Below, piece after piece: positions 18,439 through 29,902 of a DNA stretch of 64,000 bases; the first letter of the stretch is position 1, and the number at the start of each line of letters is the position of its first letter. The position numbers were made by a program, and so were the translations under genes. Source of the stretch: Tetramitus jugosus (taxonomy: Eukaryota > Heterolobosea > Eutetramitea > Acrasida > Vahlkampfiidae); NCBI GenBank assembly GCA_937625935.1, contig OW569376.1, positions 62,001 through 126,000 on the forward strand, written 5' to 3'. The notes under the pieces are model-generated. The model searched no databases. It saw only the letters and a list, made by a program, of their open reading frames with translations, and was not told where the DNA came from.

Positions 18439-21400
18439 ATGCTGATGTTGCGTTACTACCTGTGTCTAGCTCTCACTTTACTGTTTCTACTTCCTCTGGC
18501 ATTCTCTATCAATGTGGACGAAATTTTTAACAACAAGAACAAAATTGTCTTTGCTCAATCGTGTGCCTTGTCGGGAGAGAGCAGTGCGCTTGGAACTGAG
18601 ATAAATACGGGCATTCAAGCAGCATTTAATGAGATCAATCGGTTAGGAGGAGTATGGGGCGATAAAACACTTGAGCTCATCGTATTGGATGATGGATATG
18701 AGACGAATAGAACTGTGAATAATACGAAAAGCTTTCTGGAGATTCCTGATTTGTTTGGAATGATAGGATTCACAGGCACTGGTAACTCTATAGCAGCGCT
18801 TGAGCTTACATCTCCATATAATCTGCCATTTATTGGACCGTTTACTGGTGCTACATCACTTCGGAGTCCATTCACTAACTATGTAGTGAACTTGAGAAGC
18901 AGTTATGATGATGAAGCAACAGCTATCCTGGAGTATTTGGTAGAAACAAAAGTAGTGACTGAAATATCGTTACTCATGCAAGATGATAGCCTCGGTATTG
19001 CAGGTCGGGATAGTTTTGAAAGAGTAATGAGTACATGTATGTGATACGGTTGATTCTGGTGATTTATTCTCCTCTTATCAGAGATCTGACACTTCATTCC
19101 TTTGCTCTTCGTGCAACTTAGTAAATCTCCAATTCAAGTCAGTCGGTAGATTCGCTAAGAATACAGTGGATGTCACTCAAGCATTGATCGACATTGCACC
19201 TGGTATGCCTCAGGCGATCGGTATGTACAATTTGAGGTTGGTATCGCCAATGAAAGTGATCTGACACCAAAATTCAGTTATGGTTGGAACATATGCTCCT
19301 TTGGCAGAGTTCGTGAAGCAAGTTAAAACTTCTCCACTCTTTCCAGAATCGAGGCAGATTCTGTTTGCTTCTCTTTCGATAGTTAGTCCAGAAATATTCG
19401 CCGATTCATTAGGAAGTGCTGAGATGAGAAGCAATGTGATTATATCGAACATTGTTCCATCACCCAGAAATCTCTCATTACCTATTGTTCATCACTACCA
19501 CAAAGCTCTTCATGAAATTCTCCCCACTGCACTTCCCACATATGGTTCCTTTGAGGGATACATTCTGGGCAAACTAACATACACAGTTATTCAGAATATT
19601 ATAGGAAACCTCACGCGCTCAAATTTCATCGATACCTTCTACTATCGATCCCTCTTTCAATTGGATCATATGTCAGTTGGTCCATACTACTGGTGCGAAC
19701 AACCTGACCCATACTTGCAAGAACCAGTGGTAGGGAATTATACGCATGAGGGCTGTTTCGATTGTAACCAAGGATTGAGAAAAGTTTGGCTAACTCAGAT
19801 CGAAACTAACGAAAACAACTCTTTTTCTTTCAAAGAAGCAAGTGATAAGTTTGAATGGACTGGATCTTGCATAGCAAGTCCGTCTGAAGTTCGAAAACCG
19901 ATTATTTTCGGGCAATCGATACTTCAACATGACGAGAGAGGTCAGTATTTAACTGCTGGTATAGAATTAGCTTTCAAGAGATATAACATGGATGTTGGTA
20001 AGAACAAACGAAACGTGAAACTAATCACATACAGTCATACAAATGCGTCTACTCTTTATGAAAATTTGTACGTTTTCCTTCGGCGGATGGAGATATTTGG
20101 TATCATTGGTTTGACTGGATCAGAGTCAGTGAGAGCTATGACACAGTATCTGGGAAGGTACCCTACAGTTCCCATTGTTGGACCTTCTATTGGTAGCTCG
20201 TTTATTTCTACTCCAGTCGTGCCTAACATTCTAAATATCCGATCGTCTTTGAGGGAGGAAGTTGGAGCGACAATCAACTACTTATCAAACAAGCTGGCTG
20301 TTACTCGATTGTCTTTTATAAATTCTGGTGAAGAGGAGAGTCAAGAAATAAGTGGCCATTATAAGACCATGCTAGATCTACTAGATATGGCGCCGGAGAG
20401 TTCTGCCGATATTGATCTAAGTTTGAATAGTGACGAGGGATTGACTATTACCCTAGAAAAACTTGTTTCTGATGGGAATAATCCACAAGCAGTTGTGTAC
20501 ACTGGAAGCTCTACAACTCAATTCAATAATATCCTCAAAATTTTGAGTCAGAGGAGATTCCAAATTGGAATTAGAGATTCAGTGATAATCATATTTAGCT
20601 CGTTAATTGATGCCTTGAGAGTTTCAAAATTTCTGAGAAACCTTGATATTGGATCCATGACCGTCCTGGCTTCCTCGGTTGTTTCAGCACCATCCGACAG
20701 ATCCAGTTCAATGGTACTTCGCTTCCTGAACCAACTTGATCGAGGATCGGAATTAAGAGACAGTTTTGCAGCTCTAGAGGGTTACTTGATTGGTGGATTT
20801 GTTACACGTGTAATTGATAGTATGGAAGTTGAGGTGACCGCTTCATCCTTCTTAAATGAAGTGTACGCGACCAGCAGTTTTACAGTCGACGATGTCGATC
20901 TAGGAAGATATATGAATACTACATCTATAGATAGATCATGCAACACAGGAATGAGGACAACTTATATGGTGCGATACAACGCCACATCATTTCGATTTGA
21001 GTCTCTTCCTAGCAGTGATATGGGCGTACTAAACTTAAGGTCAAATCAATGTGGTCTTCGAAGCAATGAAACCATGACCAATACCATTAAGAAGCCGTAC
21101 ATATTTGCGCACATTGTTCGATCCAATGATACCGATGATTATCAAAAGGGCGTTTATTCAGTGTTTTCTTCCCAGGAATCAGTCAATTTGGAAGGCATCC
21201 GAGGAAGAATGCAGATACTGAGGATCAATCACGATGCATCGAGCAATAATTCGGTTATCCCCCTCGCTAGCGAACTAGTGCACAAAAACCGAATATATGG
21301 ATTCTTGGGCACATATCCAGAGATTTCTGACGAATTGGCTGCCTTCGCAAAGGAGAGCCAGGTGCCAATATTTGGACCCTTATCGGGAAGTGTAGCCTTA

Positions 21401-23560
21401 AGAAAGCCATACAATGGGTATGTTGTCAATATGAGAGCCTCTATCTTGGATGAATTTGTAGCCATGAATCGTTATTTTAGAAGCATTGGGGTTACCAAAA
21501 TCAATCTCATGCACGAGGCTAGTTCATATTGGACTCGAGAACTTCAGAATATCTTACTGTTTGCAAAGAAAGACATCGGAGAAAAAATTGACTTTGGATT
21601 TATTGCACATTATCCTGACTCTACCAACAATTGGATTCAAAACATGGCTATGAAAGGGCCCGAAGCTCTTGTTATTCTGGCCAGTACAGACATTACATCA
21701 CAAATTTTAACGAGTGTGCCAGAATTTAAAGCGAGTAATGAGTTTCCAGTTCAGTTTGGAATATTTTCAGAGGTAGCTCAGGAACCTCTCTTCACCAATA
21801 TCCGACCGCTTCTTCCATTAATAAGAGCAATCGGGAACGGAACTAGTGTATTTGTTGGAAGAGTGTTACCAGCGTTGGCGAGCAGTTCCCCCTCTCGATC
21901 CTTATTATTCACGAACGAGACTCCATCAACTCTTTCGACTACATTTGCTTCTCTCTATAGTTCCTCTTATCCTGACTCCAATCCTACATACATGGCCTTT
22001 GAAGGATATCTCAGTGCATCGCTGATTGAGATGGTGATGAACAGTTTTGGCAAAGAAATTCCCTCAAAGGGTCTAGATTTATCCACGTTTATGGATCGCA
22101 TGTATACTTCATCAATATTTGACTTTTATGGATACATTGTTGGCCCGATAGGAAGAGAATGCCAGGCTACTAACAGTAATCAAGTATGTACGACAGCGTC
22201 TCTTGGTTGTGGATGTAATCAGGCAGCAAGAGAAGTATATCTTTCTGAGTTATCGACGATTTCAGGGGTCATTACATCTGATGTTCCGCAGGGACAGATG
22301 ACAATGTTGGGGTGCGGAACAGAACCGCGAATATCAACCAATTCGTTTCCCTATTACGGCGCTATCATTATTGCTCTTGCTCTCGTTGTGGTGATTATTG
22401 TTGCCATCTCCTTGGGTGCAATATTGTTCTTCCGTTGTAGGACTCGTGAAAGCATGAAGTATGCTCCCTCAAAGAGCGGAACTATGGTATGCTGTTTCAC
22501 AGATGTTCAAAACAGCACAAAGCTCTGGCAAATGGATGAAAAATCTATGAGACAAGCTCTTATCATTCACAACAAGATCATGAGGAGGAATCTCGAATTG
22601 TTCAGAGGATTTGAAGTGAAGACGAATGGAGACTCATTTATGGTGATGTTCAAAAGACCTAGCGATGCTATTGATTGGGCACTCGCAGTCCAACACGATC
22701 TCCTCTCCACTAAATGGTCATCCGACCTATTGGGAATGTACGACTGTAGACAGGAATGGGATGATTCAACACAACAAGTCATATGGAACGGTATTCGAGT
22801 AAGAATGGGCATTCATTCTGGCTTTGCTGAGTATCAATTTGATCCAACTACAAAAAGACCGGATTACTTTGGAACAACCATTAATACTTCTGCGAGAATT
22901 GAGGCCCTTGCCTCAGGTGGACAGGTGTTGATATCAGATGCCCTATTCAAAAAGACTAGACATCTATACAAGGAGCAGAATCTTAGGGATGATAACCCAC
23001 TCCTCTTTGCCAGTGCATTGGACTCCACCGGCAGTTTCAGCGACACTCAATCCACTTCCAGTTTTGATGGATCAACAGCTATTCACTCGAGTGAAGAGAA
23101 GCAATCAAAACGGGAGAGAAATCAGCGAGTGAAGAAGGTACGATCAGAATATTACACTGCCACAGATTTGGGTGAATTTCCACTAAAAGGGCTGTCTGGA
23201 ACAACAAGAGTGTACCAAGTAGTGAGCAATACGATACGGAACCGAAAATATCCAGAGATTATCCCAGCTGTGACAGTTACTCAAGACACTGACAGCTCCC
23301 ACTCTAGCTCAAGCACCTTGGATGTGTATTCAATCAAGAAGAACAAGGTGAAACCACTGCTAGAAACACGAAAGTCATCCTTCACCGAAGCACTACAATC
23401 TCTTAACATTATTAATAGTAGTGATCCAAATGCACAGAATGATATGATTGCTCAGAGAGAAGTGGAGGAACAACGAGATCAGGACATATCCTATGAAGCA
23501 CCCATTACGTCACCATCTCGGGACCAACTGCAAATTCATCGAATCAACCATGATGAATGA
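18439..23560 (+). CDS. Receptor-type adenylyl cyclase with three tandem periplasmic-binding-like sensor domains (three exons)
   Basis: CDS is join(18439..19036,19122..19220,19278..23560), 1659 residues. Intron 1 (85 nt, GTATGT...TTAG) and intron 2 (57 nt, GTATGT...TCAG) flank a 33-codon exon; each join restores the frame. A signal peptide (1-23) is followed by three type I periplasmic-binding/ANF-receptor-like domains starting near residues 32, 439 and 838, each opening with a K/N-x-I-x-F-A/G strand. One transmembrane helix lies at about 1259-1285. The class III cyclase domain starts near 1300 with CFTDVQNST, EVKTNGDSF (both metal Asp and the adenine-selecting Lys) and INTSARIEAL (catalytic Asn and Arg), and ends at EFPLKGLSGTTRVYQV. 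All catalytic residues are present, so cAMP synthesis is likely. The layout resembles kinetoplastid receptor adenylyl cyclases with extra sensors. Confidence 0.92.
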
Positions 23561-23628
23561 ACTCCAATAAACTGTGCTTCGATCAAAGAAGACAAGTAAA
23601 ATAGAAACCTGAACAACACTATGTATCT

Positions 23629-24792
23629 TTACGGTATTATTGCTGTTCTCTCACCGACTCGTAGTTTAGCGGATCTACTCCGAGGATTGGCCTTAATTTC
23701 ATCCATTGATGGCACAATCGGCTCCTTTGTCAGAACCTTGAACAGTGGTCTTTCTGATGAACTATTGTGTTGCAAGAACCGTTTGGCGATTCGATCTTCC
23801 AAAGAATGATAACTAACGACACACAATTTTCCACCTGGACACAACAGCTTCTCACTTGCAATCAATGCATCTCGAATCGATGCCAACTCGTCGTTGACAT
23901 GAATTCGAATGGCTTGGAATGTTTTTGTTGATGGATCCTTGAAGCCACTGCCTCCAGTCGACGAACTGCTTGCATGTCTATGCGTGCCAGTGATACTTGG
24001 AACGGCTGAGCGAACAATCTGTGCCAACTGACTTGTCGTTTCAATGACACTCGTCTTCCTATAGTTCACAATGGCACGTGCAATCCGATTGGCATACTTT
24101 TCTTCGCCATAATCATGAATAATGTGGCTCAGCTCCTGTTCACTCAACTGATTTACAATGTCCTTGGCAGTGATGCTACTCTGATCCACAAACTGACCCA
24201 TTCTCATGTCTAATGGACCGTCCAAGTGGGAACGAAAGGAGAAACCTCGATTGGAATCATCGAGTTGCATAGAAGAGACACCCAAGTCGAACACAATACC
24301 ATGAACACACAAATCTTGCTTTGCCTTGTTGTTTAGACTGTGTAAATGAGTCAATACTTGTTGGTGCATGTGTCTAAAGTTGACACCAGCCATCATTAAG
24401 CGCTCTTTGCCAAATTCTTGCCAAATGGACTCTGCAGCTAACTTGACTTGACCATTGTCAGAGTGATAGTCCATATCAAACGCATGAACAATGGATTTTG
24501 GATAGGTGCTCAGTAGAGCTCTTGTGTAACCACCGAGACCAAACGTGGCATCCACAAAGTGCAATTCTTGATCCTTGTGGAATTCAACCGTAGTTGGGAG
24601 TTTTGGCGCCTCTGCGGAAGTTGGCACCGTTTTTTTTGGCGCTTTTTTTTTGCCTTTGAGATCTCTTGTTGTGTTTGTTGTTGCTGCCGTGATGTTGGAT
24701 GGAAAAATATGGGAAACACATTCTTTGAGAAGCACGGGAATGTGAGAAAAGGATGGCGGTTTTTGCATCAGTTTCGTTGTCGTATGATTCAT
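23629..24792 (-). CDS. METTL15: Mitochondrial 12S-type rRNA m4C methyltransferase METTL15 (RsmH/MraW family)
   Basis: The protein has 387 residues. It opens with HIPVLLKECV, the RsmH N-terminal box. A Lys/Thr-rich insertion of about 35 residues follows. Then come the SAM-binding loop FVDATFGLGGYTRALL, GIVFDLGVSSMQLDDSNRGFSF with LDGPLDMRM, the QAIRIHVNDEL box and VVSYHSLEDRIAKRF, all diagnostic of this family. Bacterial RsmH adds the N4-methyl group to C1402 of 16S rRNA; the eukaryotic homologue METTL15 does the same in the mitochondrial small subunit. The basic, Ser/Thr-rich N terminus is compatible with mitochondrial import. The Lys/Thr and Ser/Gly inserts are low complexity. Confidence 0.93.
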   Translation of the reverse strand: MNHTTTKLMQKPPSFSHIPVLLKECVSHIFPSNITAATTNTTRDLKGKKKAPKKTVPTSAEAPKLPTTVEFHKDQELHFVDATFGLGGYTRALLSTYPKSIVHAFDMDYHSDNGQVKLAAESIWQEFGKERLMMAGVNFRHMHQQVLTHLHSLNNKAKQDLCVHGIVFDLGVSSMQLDDSNRGFSFRSHLDGPLDMRMGQFVDQSSITAKDIVNQLSEQELSHIIHDYGEEKYANRIARAIVNYRKTSVIETTSQLAQIVRSAVPSITGTHRHASSSSTGGSGFKDPSTKTFQAIRIHVNDELASIRDALIASEKLLCPGGKLCVVSYHSLEDRIAKRFLQHNSSSERPLFKVLTKEPIVPSMDEIKANPRSRSAKLRVGERTAIIP

Positions 24793-24857
24793 TTTTTTGA
24801 GCTTTTGTTTTTCGTTGTGTGAAAATGTTGCATTTAGGTTGTTGGGTGGTAGTTTAT

Positions 24858-25493
24858 TTACATGATGTTACACTTGAGCTTCTTGATTCTCATGGTTCCT
24901 CTTCGCTTCTTTGCTGGCATCTTCTTGGATGATGATTCCTCAACCTCCTCTTCAATCTCTTCATCCTTGCCGTTCACTTTCCGAACAATATTTGTCAGTA
25001 ATGTATCAAAAATCTGATCAATGTTAAGGTTCTTCTTTGCACTGCATTCAATGAAGGAGGTATAACCACCACACGACCGAACAAACTCTTCTGCTTCTTC
25101 TGTGCTGATGGTTCTCTCCTCTTCAATGTCACACTTGTTTCCAACAAAGATCACTGGAATTGTTCCGGAATCAACATCCTTACTCCTTAACAATTGTTCG
25201 TACATTTCTTTCACTTCATAAAAACTGGAAGGATCAGTGATTGAGTAGACCAAGATGTATCCCTCGCCGAATCTCATGTATTGATCCCTCATAGCAGAGT
25301 ACTCTTCTTGTCCAGCAGTATCCAGCAAGTCAACCTTGACGGCACGACCTTCAAAGTGCACCAATTTGGTGTAGCTATCTTCGATTGTGGGATTGTATCT
25401 TTCGTTGTACTCTTTTGAAACGAATTGCATAGTTATTGCACTCTTACCAACGCCTCCTGAACCGAGGATTACGAGCTTGTAGTTGTCTGCCAT
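24858..25493 (-). CDS. Ras family small GTPase
   Basis: The protein has 211 residues. G1 is GSGGVGKSA, the switch I effector region is YNPTIEDSY, G3 is DTAGQEEYSAM, G4 is NKCD and G5 is ECSAK. The effector loop matches Ras/Rap rather than Rho or Rab. The hypervariable tail has an acidic run of Glu then a Lys/Arg-rich stretch, and ends in the CAAX box CNIM, which predicts farnesylation and plasma-membrane targeting. It should act as a GTP-dependent switch, perhaps upstream of one of the two MAP kinases in the window; that link is inference. The G12 and Q61 equivalents are normal (Gly and Gln). The ATG follows a short leader divergent from the next gene. Confidence 0.95.
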   Translation of the reverse strand: MADNYKLVILGSGGVGKSAITMQFVSKEYNERYNPTIEDSYTKLVHFEGRAVKVDLLDTAGQEEYSAMRDQYMRFGEGYILVYSITDPSSFYEVKEMYEQLLRSKDVDSGTIPVIFVGNKCDIEEERTISTEEAEEFVRSCGGYTSFIECSAKKNLNIDQIFDTLLTNIVRKVNGKDEEIEEEVEESSSKKMPAKKRRGTMRIKKLKCNIM

Positions 25494-25648
25494 CTTGTTT
25501 TTCTAGTATTGTAACTTTAACTGTTTGTTTTAAGGTAAGTATGTGAGTACTTGATTGTTGCTTCTGTTTGTTGTTGGATTAATCCTATCATTCGCGAGTT
25601 GGAAAGTCATTAAATAGTTATCCCAGCCGTATTCCATGGTCGGTTCAC

Positions 25649-27967
25649 ATGTACTCCGCTGCTCATTCCTGCGAACACACCTACTCCACCTATCAACTGT
25701 CACCAATCCATTTGTCCGAGCACAAGTTTTGGCGCAGAAAAAATGCATTTACGATGATCAAGTCACGAAATGACACACGAACAGATCACGAACAAAATGA
25801 TCAATCCATTGAGAACTTGGAGCAACTATTGACCCGTCATTTGCAATCACTCCAGCATGACAGTGATGACGAACATACAATCATTTCTCCAACGAGCCTC
25901 TTCTCATACTATGAGCAATGTCTGAGCTTCCAAGAATTAAAGCAAGTGATTGATCAATGCTTTCAAGAGCTACAAGAGTGGAAAAGCAAGTGCCTAAGGT
26001 GTGAATCATCTCTCCTCAAGCTTCAAACCAATATCTCCAATTGGAAGGAATCTCTGTCTCAAGTGTCGAAGCTCTTGTTGCACAATGTGGAGCAGAACAA
26101 GGTTCTCTCTCGCCAAACAGTGTCTCTGTTGTCTAGAGCTCAAAAGGAACATGAAGAAGCTGAAGGACAAAAGTCAAAATCTGTTGAGCAGCAAGAAGCA
26201 ACAAAAGAACAAGAAGAAAAGAACAACTCTGCTTCAATTGAGTTGACAGAGTGGGAACAGAGGAACAAACAACTGGAATATGAAGCTCTACGCTCGTTGT
26301 TTGCTGATGAGTGGGCTGTCAATACCATTCAATCGTTGTTGGACGTCAATTCTCTTTCTTCAAAGAGTTTGTCTGATTTTGGAGCAATAGAACAAAAGAA
26401 TCATGTCAACAAAAGTGATGAGTCGAAACAATGGTACATCTTACTAAATAGTTATTGGAATGAATATGACTTGGAAAAGTTTGAACATATCGTTCAAGGA
26501 CCAATCGTAGTTCCCTATCGAAGTATGATGAATGTAGTGAAGCATGTCATGGTGTTATCAAAAGTACTGACCGAAGAATCAAATGCATGGTGTCGACTGA
26601 ACGATATGATTCATCAACTCTCTCAATTGAGCAACATTTTGAGCGAAAAGAATCGAGCAGATGATTCAGAATCCAATTGGTTGATTGCAAATCGATTGTT
26701 TGAGACACTTGTCCATCCACAGGTCATCGTAAACATGCATATTGTCCAAAGAGACAAAAGAAAGCTCGCTGCTCGGATTCAATCGATTGTGAATCAAGTT
26801 TCACATATTTTGCAATCAAATATCATCACTGACCAACAAATTAAATTCCAGGATCGTCATTTTAAACGAGAGAGAATATGGACAACTGTATTGCAGAACG
26901 CTCATTTTGATGACTCTTGCCACCTCTTTTATCGACATTACTCCCGAGTTGGCATGTTATCTGATGTATTAGTATCTATGTGTAAGGGCAAAGCAAGCAG
27001 CAGAACACCAAAACAAGTTGATCTTAAATCCGAACTGCTATACTATTTGTTAAAGAAACCTCAGAGTTCTTTTATAGAACCAGAGTATTCGAACGGTATT
27101 GCACTATTTGAATTGAATGAACGCATTACTGTGCTGAAAACCAAGCCAAATAATGGCACGCTGAAACCAGAAGTGAAGTCATCTGATGAGCCCACAAACG
27201 ATGATGATTCCTCATTGCTTCGGTCTCATATAGCTGAGGCAGTCATAAAGCGTCTCAAAAAACTGAAAGCTCGATCAGCAAGACGGCAACTCTCCTCTGA
27301 TCCAGGTCGATTTGAAAGATACGAGCTCAGAAAGAAATTGAAACAATTTATTTTACAAAGCATATCTATCGTGAAACTATTGAATCCAATAGAACAGGAC
27401 AAGGAAACTACCAAAGATCGACTATTCGAGCTCTTGGCCTACGACTATGAACGAATCAAACTCTTTCGATTTTTGCTCAAAAGAGCAACGTTTTTACAGC
27501 CAGACTCAGTTCTATTGATCCAAAAGAGCAACCTTATTAAGCACTATGCACTGTTGTCTCCAGAACAAAAGCACGAACAATTCTTGCATCGCTACTATCG
27601 GATACACTATCATTTGAACAAGTGGAACAGTATCCAAGAGATTGAAGCGTATGAAGCATTGGTGCTATCCTATGGAAAGCGTCTCATTCGTCAACATGAG
27701 CAATACCAACGAACGAGCAATCAATCTTCCAAGGCATTCTTCAAGTGTATGGACCAAGTCCTCTCAGCCTCCACCGAAAATGCACTCTTGCAATGTGAAG
27801 GTCTCCACAATCACCTCATACTTCAGTCTGCCCAAACATTGAGCTTACTGGATCATTTCGCTCACTCTCAATCCTCAGCATCCACAGTGCAGCGAACAAC
27901 CAAGTCTCTCGTTCTCCAATATCGGCATAACTTCTCATCCTTCCAGTTTCGCGTCCTTACCGAATGA
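25649..27967 (+). CDS. Large coiled-coil protein of unknown function
   Basis: The protein has up to 772 residues and I do not recognise it. Residues about 65-190 are predicted coiled coil (FQELKQVIDQCFQELQEW onward, then an Glu/Gln/Lys-rich run). The rest is helical and charged, with no membrane segment or known enzyme motif. A basic patch KRLKKLKARSARRQL lies near residue 540. The first ATG at 25649 gives a Cys/His/Tyr-containing 35-residue leader with little coding feel. The ATG at 25754 (MIKSRNDTRTDHEQND) may be the true start and leaves a more normal spacing from the divergent Ras gene. A cytoskeletal or spindle role is possible; nothing in the sequence proves it. Confidence 0.75.
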   Translation: MYSAAHSCEHTYSTYQLSPIHLSEHKFWRRKNAFTMIKSRNDTRTDHEQNDQSIENLEQLLTRHLQSLQHDSDDEHTIISPTSLFSYYEQCLSFQELKQVIDQCFQELQEWKSKCLRCESSLLKLQTNISNWKESLSQVSKLLLHNVEQNKVLSRQTVSLLSRAQKEHEEAEGQKSKSVEQQEATKEQEEKNNSASIELTEWEQRNKQLEYEALRSLFADEWAVNTIQSLLDVNSLSSKSLSDFGAIEQKNHVNKSDESKQWYILLNSYWNEYDLEKFEHIVQGPIVVPYRSMMNVVKHVMVLSKVLTEESNAWCRLNDMIHQLSQLSNILSEKNRADDSESNWLIANRLFETLVHPQVIVNMHIVQRDKRKLAARIQSIVNQVSHILQSNIITDQQIKFQDRHFKRERIWTTVLQNAHFDDSCHLFYRHYSRVGMLSDVLVSMCKGKASSRTPKQVDLKSELLYYLLKKPQSSFIEPEYSNGIALFELNERITVLKTKPNNGTLKPEVKSSDEPTNDDDSSLLRSHIAEAVIKRLKKLKARSARRQLSSDPGRFERYELRKKLKQFILQSISIVKLLNPIEQDKETTKDRLFELLAYDYERIKLFRFLLKRATFLQPDSVLLIQKSNLIKHYALLSPEQKHEQFLHRYYRIHYHLNKWNSIQEIEAYEALVLSYGKRLIRQHEQYQRTSNQSSKAFFKCMDQVLSASTENALLQCEGLHNHLILQSAQTLSLLDHFAHSQSSASTVQRTTKSLVLQYRHNFSSFQFRVLTE

Positions 27968-28133
27968 AGCAGGAGCAATCCTTCAGACAGGAGAAATTAA
28001 AAAAAAAAACGACACACAAAAATTCGCAGCAGGAAGAAGACAGCATCACAAATCACACACGCATTACTACTTCTTCAACACACTGTCCACACAAAAACCA
28101 CCACAACAACAACCTCACCACAGTTTAAACAAC

Positions 28134-29690
28134 ATGTTGAATCATCAATCACTTGTCAGTTTTGCCACAGAAGACGACAAGACTCAATCACTCTTTTATC
28201 ACAAATCAGTCGAAGAATCCGTCAAATGGAAGCTTCTATCCAAGAATGAGGTCAAACCAAGAACCTCTCACGCATCATCAGGCATACCTGGCACACCACA
28301 CTTTTATGTCGTGGGTGGTTCCGACGGTACGTTCTGTGAACCTCTCATTGATCAATTCTTCATCTCATTTGACTTTGAGAAGGGTGTTTGGAAGGATTTG
28401 ACCAGTACGATACACAACTCTACTGCCACGAGTGGTGATACGTTGTCTCCACTGGGTGCTTCTGCTGCTGCAGCCAACAATGCACACATTTTTGACTCTC
28501 AATCATCATCATCATCACCAACAACAACATCACAAACAACATCAAGTAACAACAAATCATTCACTTCAACAACAACACCATCAACATCATCTGATTTTTT
28601 GACACCACGTATTGGACACTCCATGGTCGGATTGCTCGATGGAAGAATCATTGGTTCACAAGTACCACTTCGACTGGACACGCTCAGTCAACAACAGACA
28701 CAAGTCAGACACTCTGCACTGTTGGTGTTTGGTGGATGGACAGACAATGCAACCACTACGAATGAATTGTGGAAATTTAATGTGTTGACCAACACTTGGC
28801 ACAATTTGACCAGTGTTCAATACGGCAGTATTCCACCTGTTCGGTCCAATCACTCCTGCGTACTCATTGATGATCAAATGATTGTGTTTGGAGGATTGGG
28901 TCAAAATCCGGATGATTTGCTGTGTGATACGTTTATTCTGGATTTGAATACGTTGGAGTGGACAAGTGTCACGTATTTGGGAACTGAAGGTGTGGACTAT
29001 CCTCACAAGTCTCGCTCTCATGCGTGTGCTGTTCACAGAAAACGAATGGTTTTGTTTGGCGGTGGTTCAGACAAGGTGTGCTACAATGATCTCTGGGCGT
29101 TTGACTTGTTGGTCAAGAGATGGATCAAGGTGGAGCCTCAGGAACCACGACTATTCAAGGAAGTGAAGAAGAAGCAAGCAGAGAGAAGACAGTTGCACTC
29201 GTATGCACTGAGTTGGTTGAGTGAGTTGGGTATTCCACCGACTGCAGTCTTCAAACAACCAGAGCCAAGACTGTTTAGTGTGGGAGTTGTGACCGATGTG
29301 GACCAATTCTTTGTGTTTGGTGGACGCAACGGAAAACAAAAGATTAATGAAACGTGGAGATTTGATTTCGAGTCTCACGAATGGACATTGCTCCAGTTTG
29401 GAGACATGAGTGAAATCAAGCAGATTATTGCACCAGAACCAGAGGAAGAAGATGAAAACGAGCCAGCACCAGCCCCTAAAATCAGGCCATCACCAAGATC
29501 TGGCTGCTCCATATCCACGATTACGAAATCAGATGGCAGCACAAAGATTCTCATGTTTGCCGGTGCGGAAGCAACCAAAAAGAGCTCTGAGCTATGGGAA
29601 CTCAAGGTACAACCTGATCAAACAAGAAACAATCTGTTCAGAGTATTGGAACGGAAGACATTCTCTGATATTGACATTATCACCTGCTGA
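28134..29690 (+). CDS. Kelch-repeat beta-propeller protein
   Basis: The protein has 518 residues. At least five kelch-type blades can be seen: HFYVVGGSDG near residue 58, LLVFGGWTDN with LWKFN and TWHNLT near 195, MIVFGGLGQNPDD with TFILDLNTLEWTSV near 250, MVLFGGGSDK with DLWAFDLLVKRWIKV near 305, and FFVFGGRNGK with TWRFDFESHEWTLL near 395. A final ILMFAGAEAT with LWELKV near 480 closes the propeller. A Ser/Thr/Asn low-complexity insert (about 120-160) interrupts the first part, and an acidic Glu/Pro insert lies at about 430. Kelch propellers bind protein partners; no BTB, F-box or catalytic domain is attached, so the partner is unknown. Confidence 0.9.
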   Translation: MLNHQSLVSFATEDDKTQSLFYHKSVEESVKWKLLSKNEVKPRTSHASSGIPGTPHFYVVGGSDGTFCEPLIDQFFISFDFEKGVWKDLTSTIHNSTATSGDTLSPLGASAAAANNAHIFDSQSSSSSPTTTSQTTSSNNKSFTSTTTPSTSSDFLTPRIGHSMVGLLDGRIIGSQVPLRLDTLSQQQTQVRHSALLVFGGWTDNATTTNELWKFNVLTNTWHNLTSVQYGSIPPVRSNHSCVLIDDQMIVFGGLGQNPDDLLCDTFILDLNTLEWTSVTYLGTEGVDYPHKSRSHACAVHRKRMVLFGGGSDKVCYNDLWAFDLLVKRWIKVEPQEPRLFKEVKKKQAERRQLHSYALSWLSELGIPPTAVFKQPEPRLFSVGVVTDVDQFFVFGGRNGKQKINETWRFDFESHEWTLLQFGDMSEIKQIIAPEPEEEDENEPAPAPKIRPSPRSGCSISTITKSDGSTKILMFAGAEATKKSSELWELKVQPDQTRNNLFRVLERKTFSDIDIITC

Positions 29691-29902
29691 GTCGTGTCAC
29701 CACAACGGAGTGAAAACAACTCCGACATGCCTAATACTCCTCTCTCTTCTGCTAAATAATTGAACATTCAACAAAAAGCTTTCACACAAAAATTTTTGTC
29801 GCTTCTTGCACCCACTCTCACGAAAATAACCCCTAAGAAGAACAACAAACACACACAGAAACACACGTAAAACAACAACAAACAACAAACAACAAGAATA
29901 AA

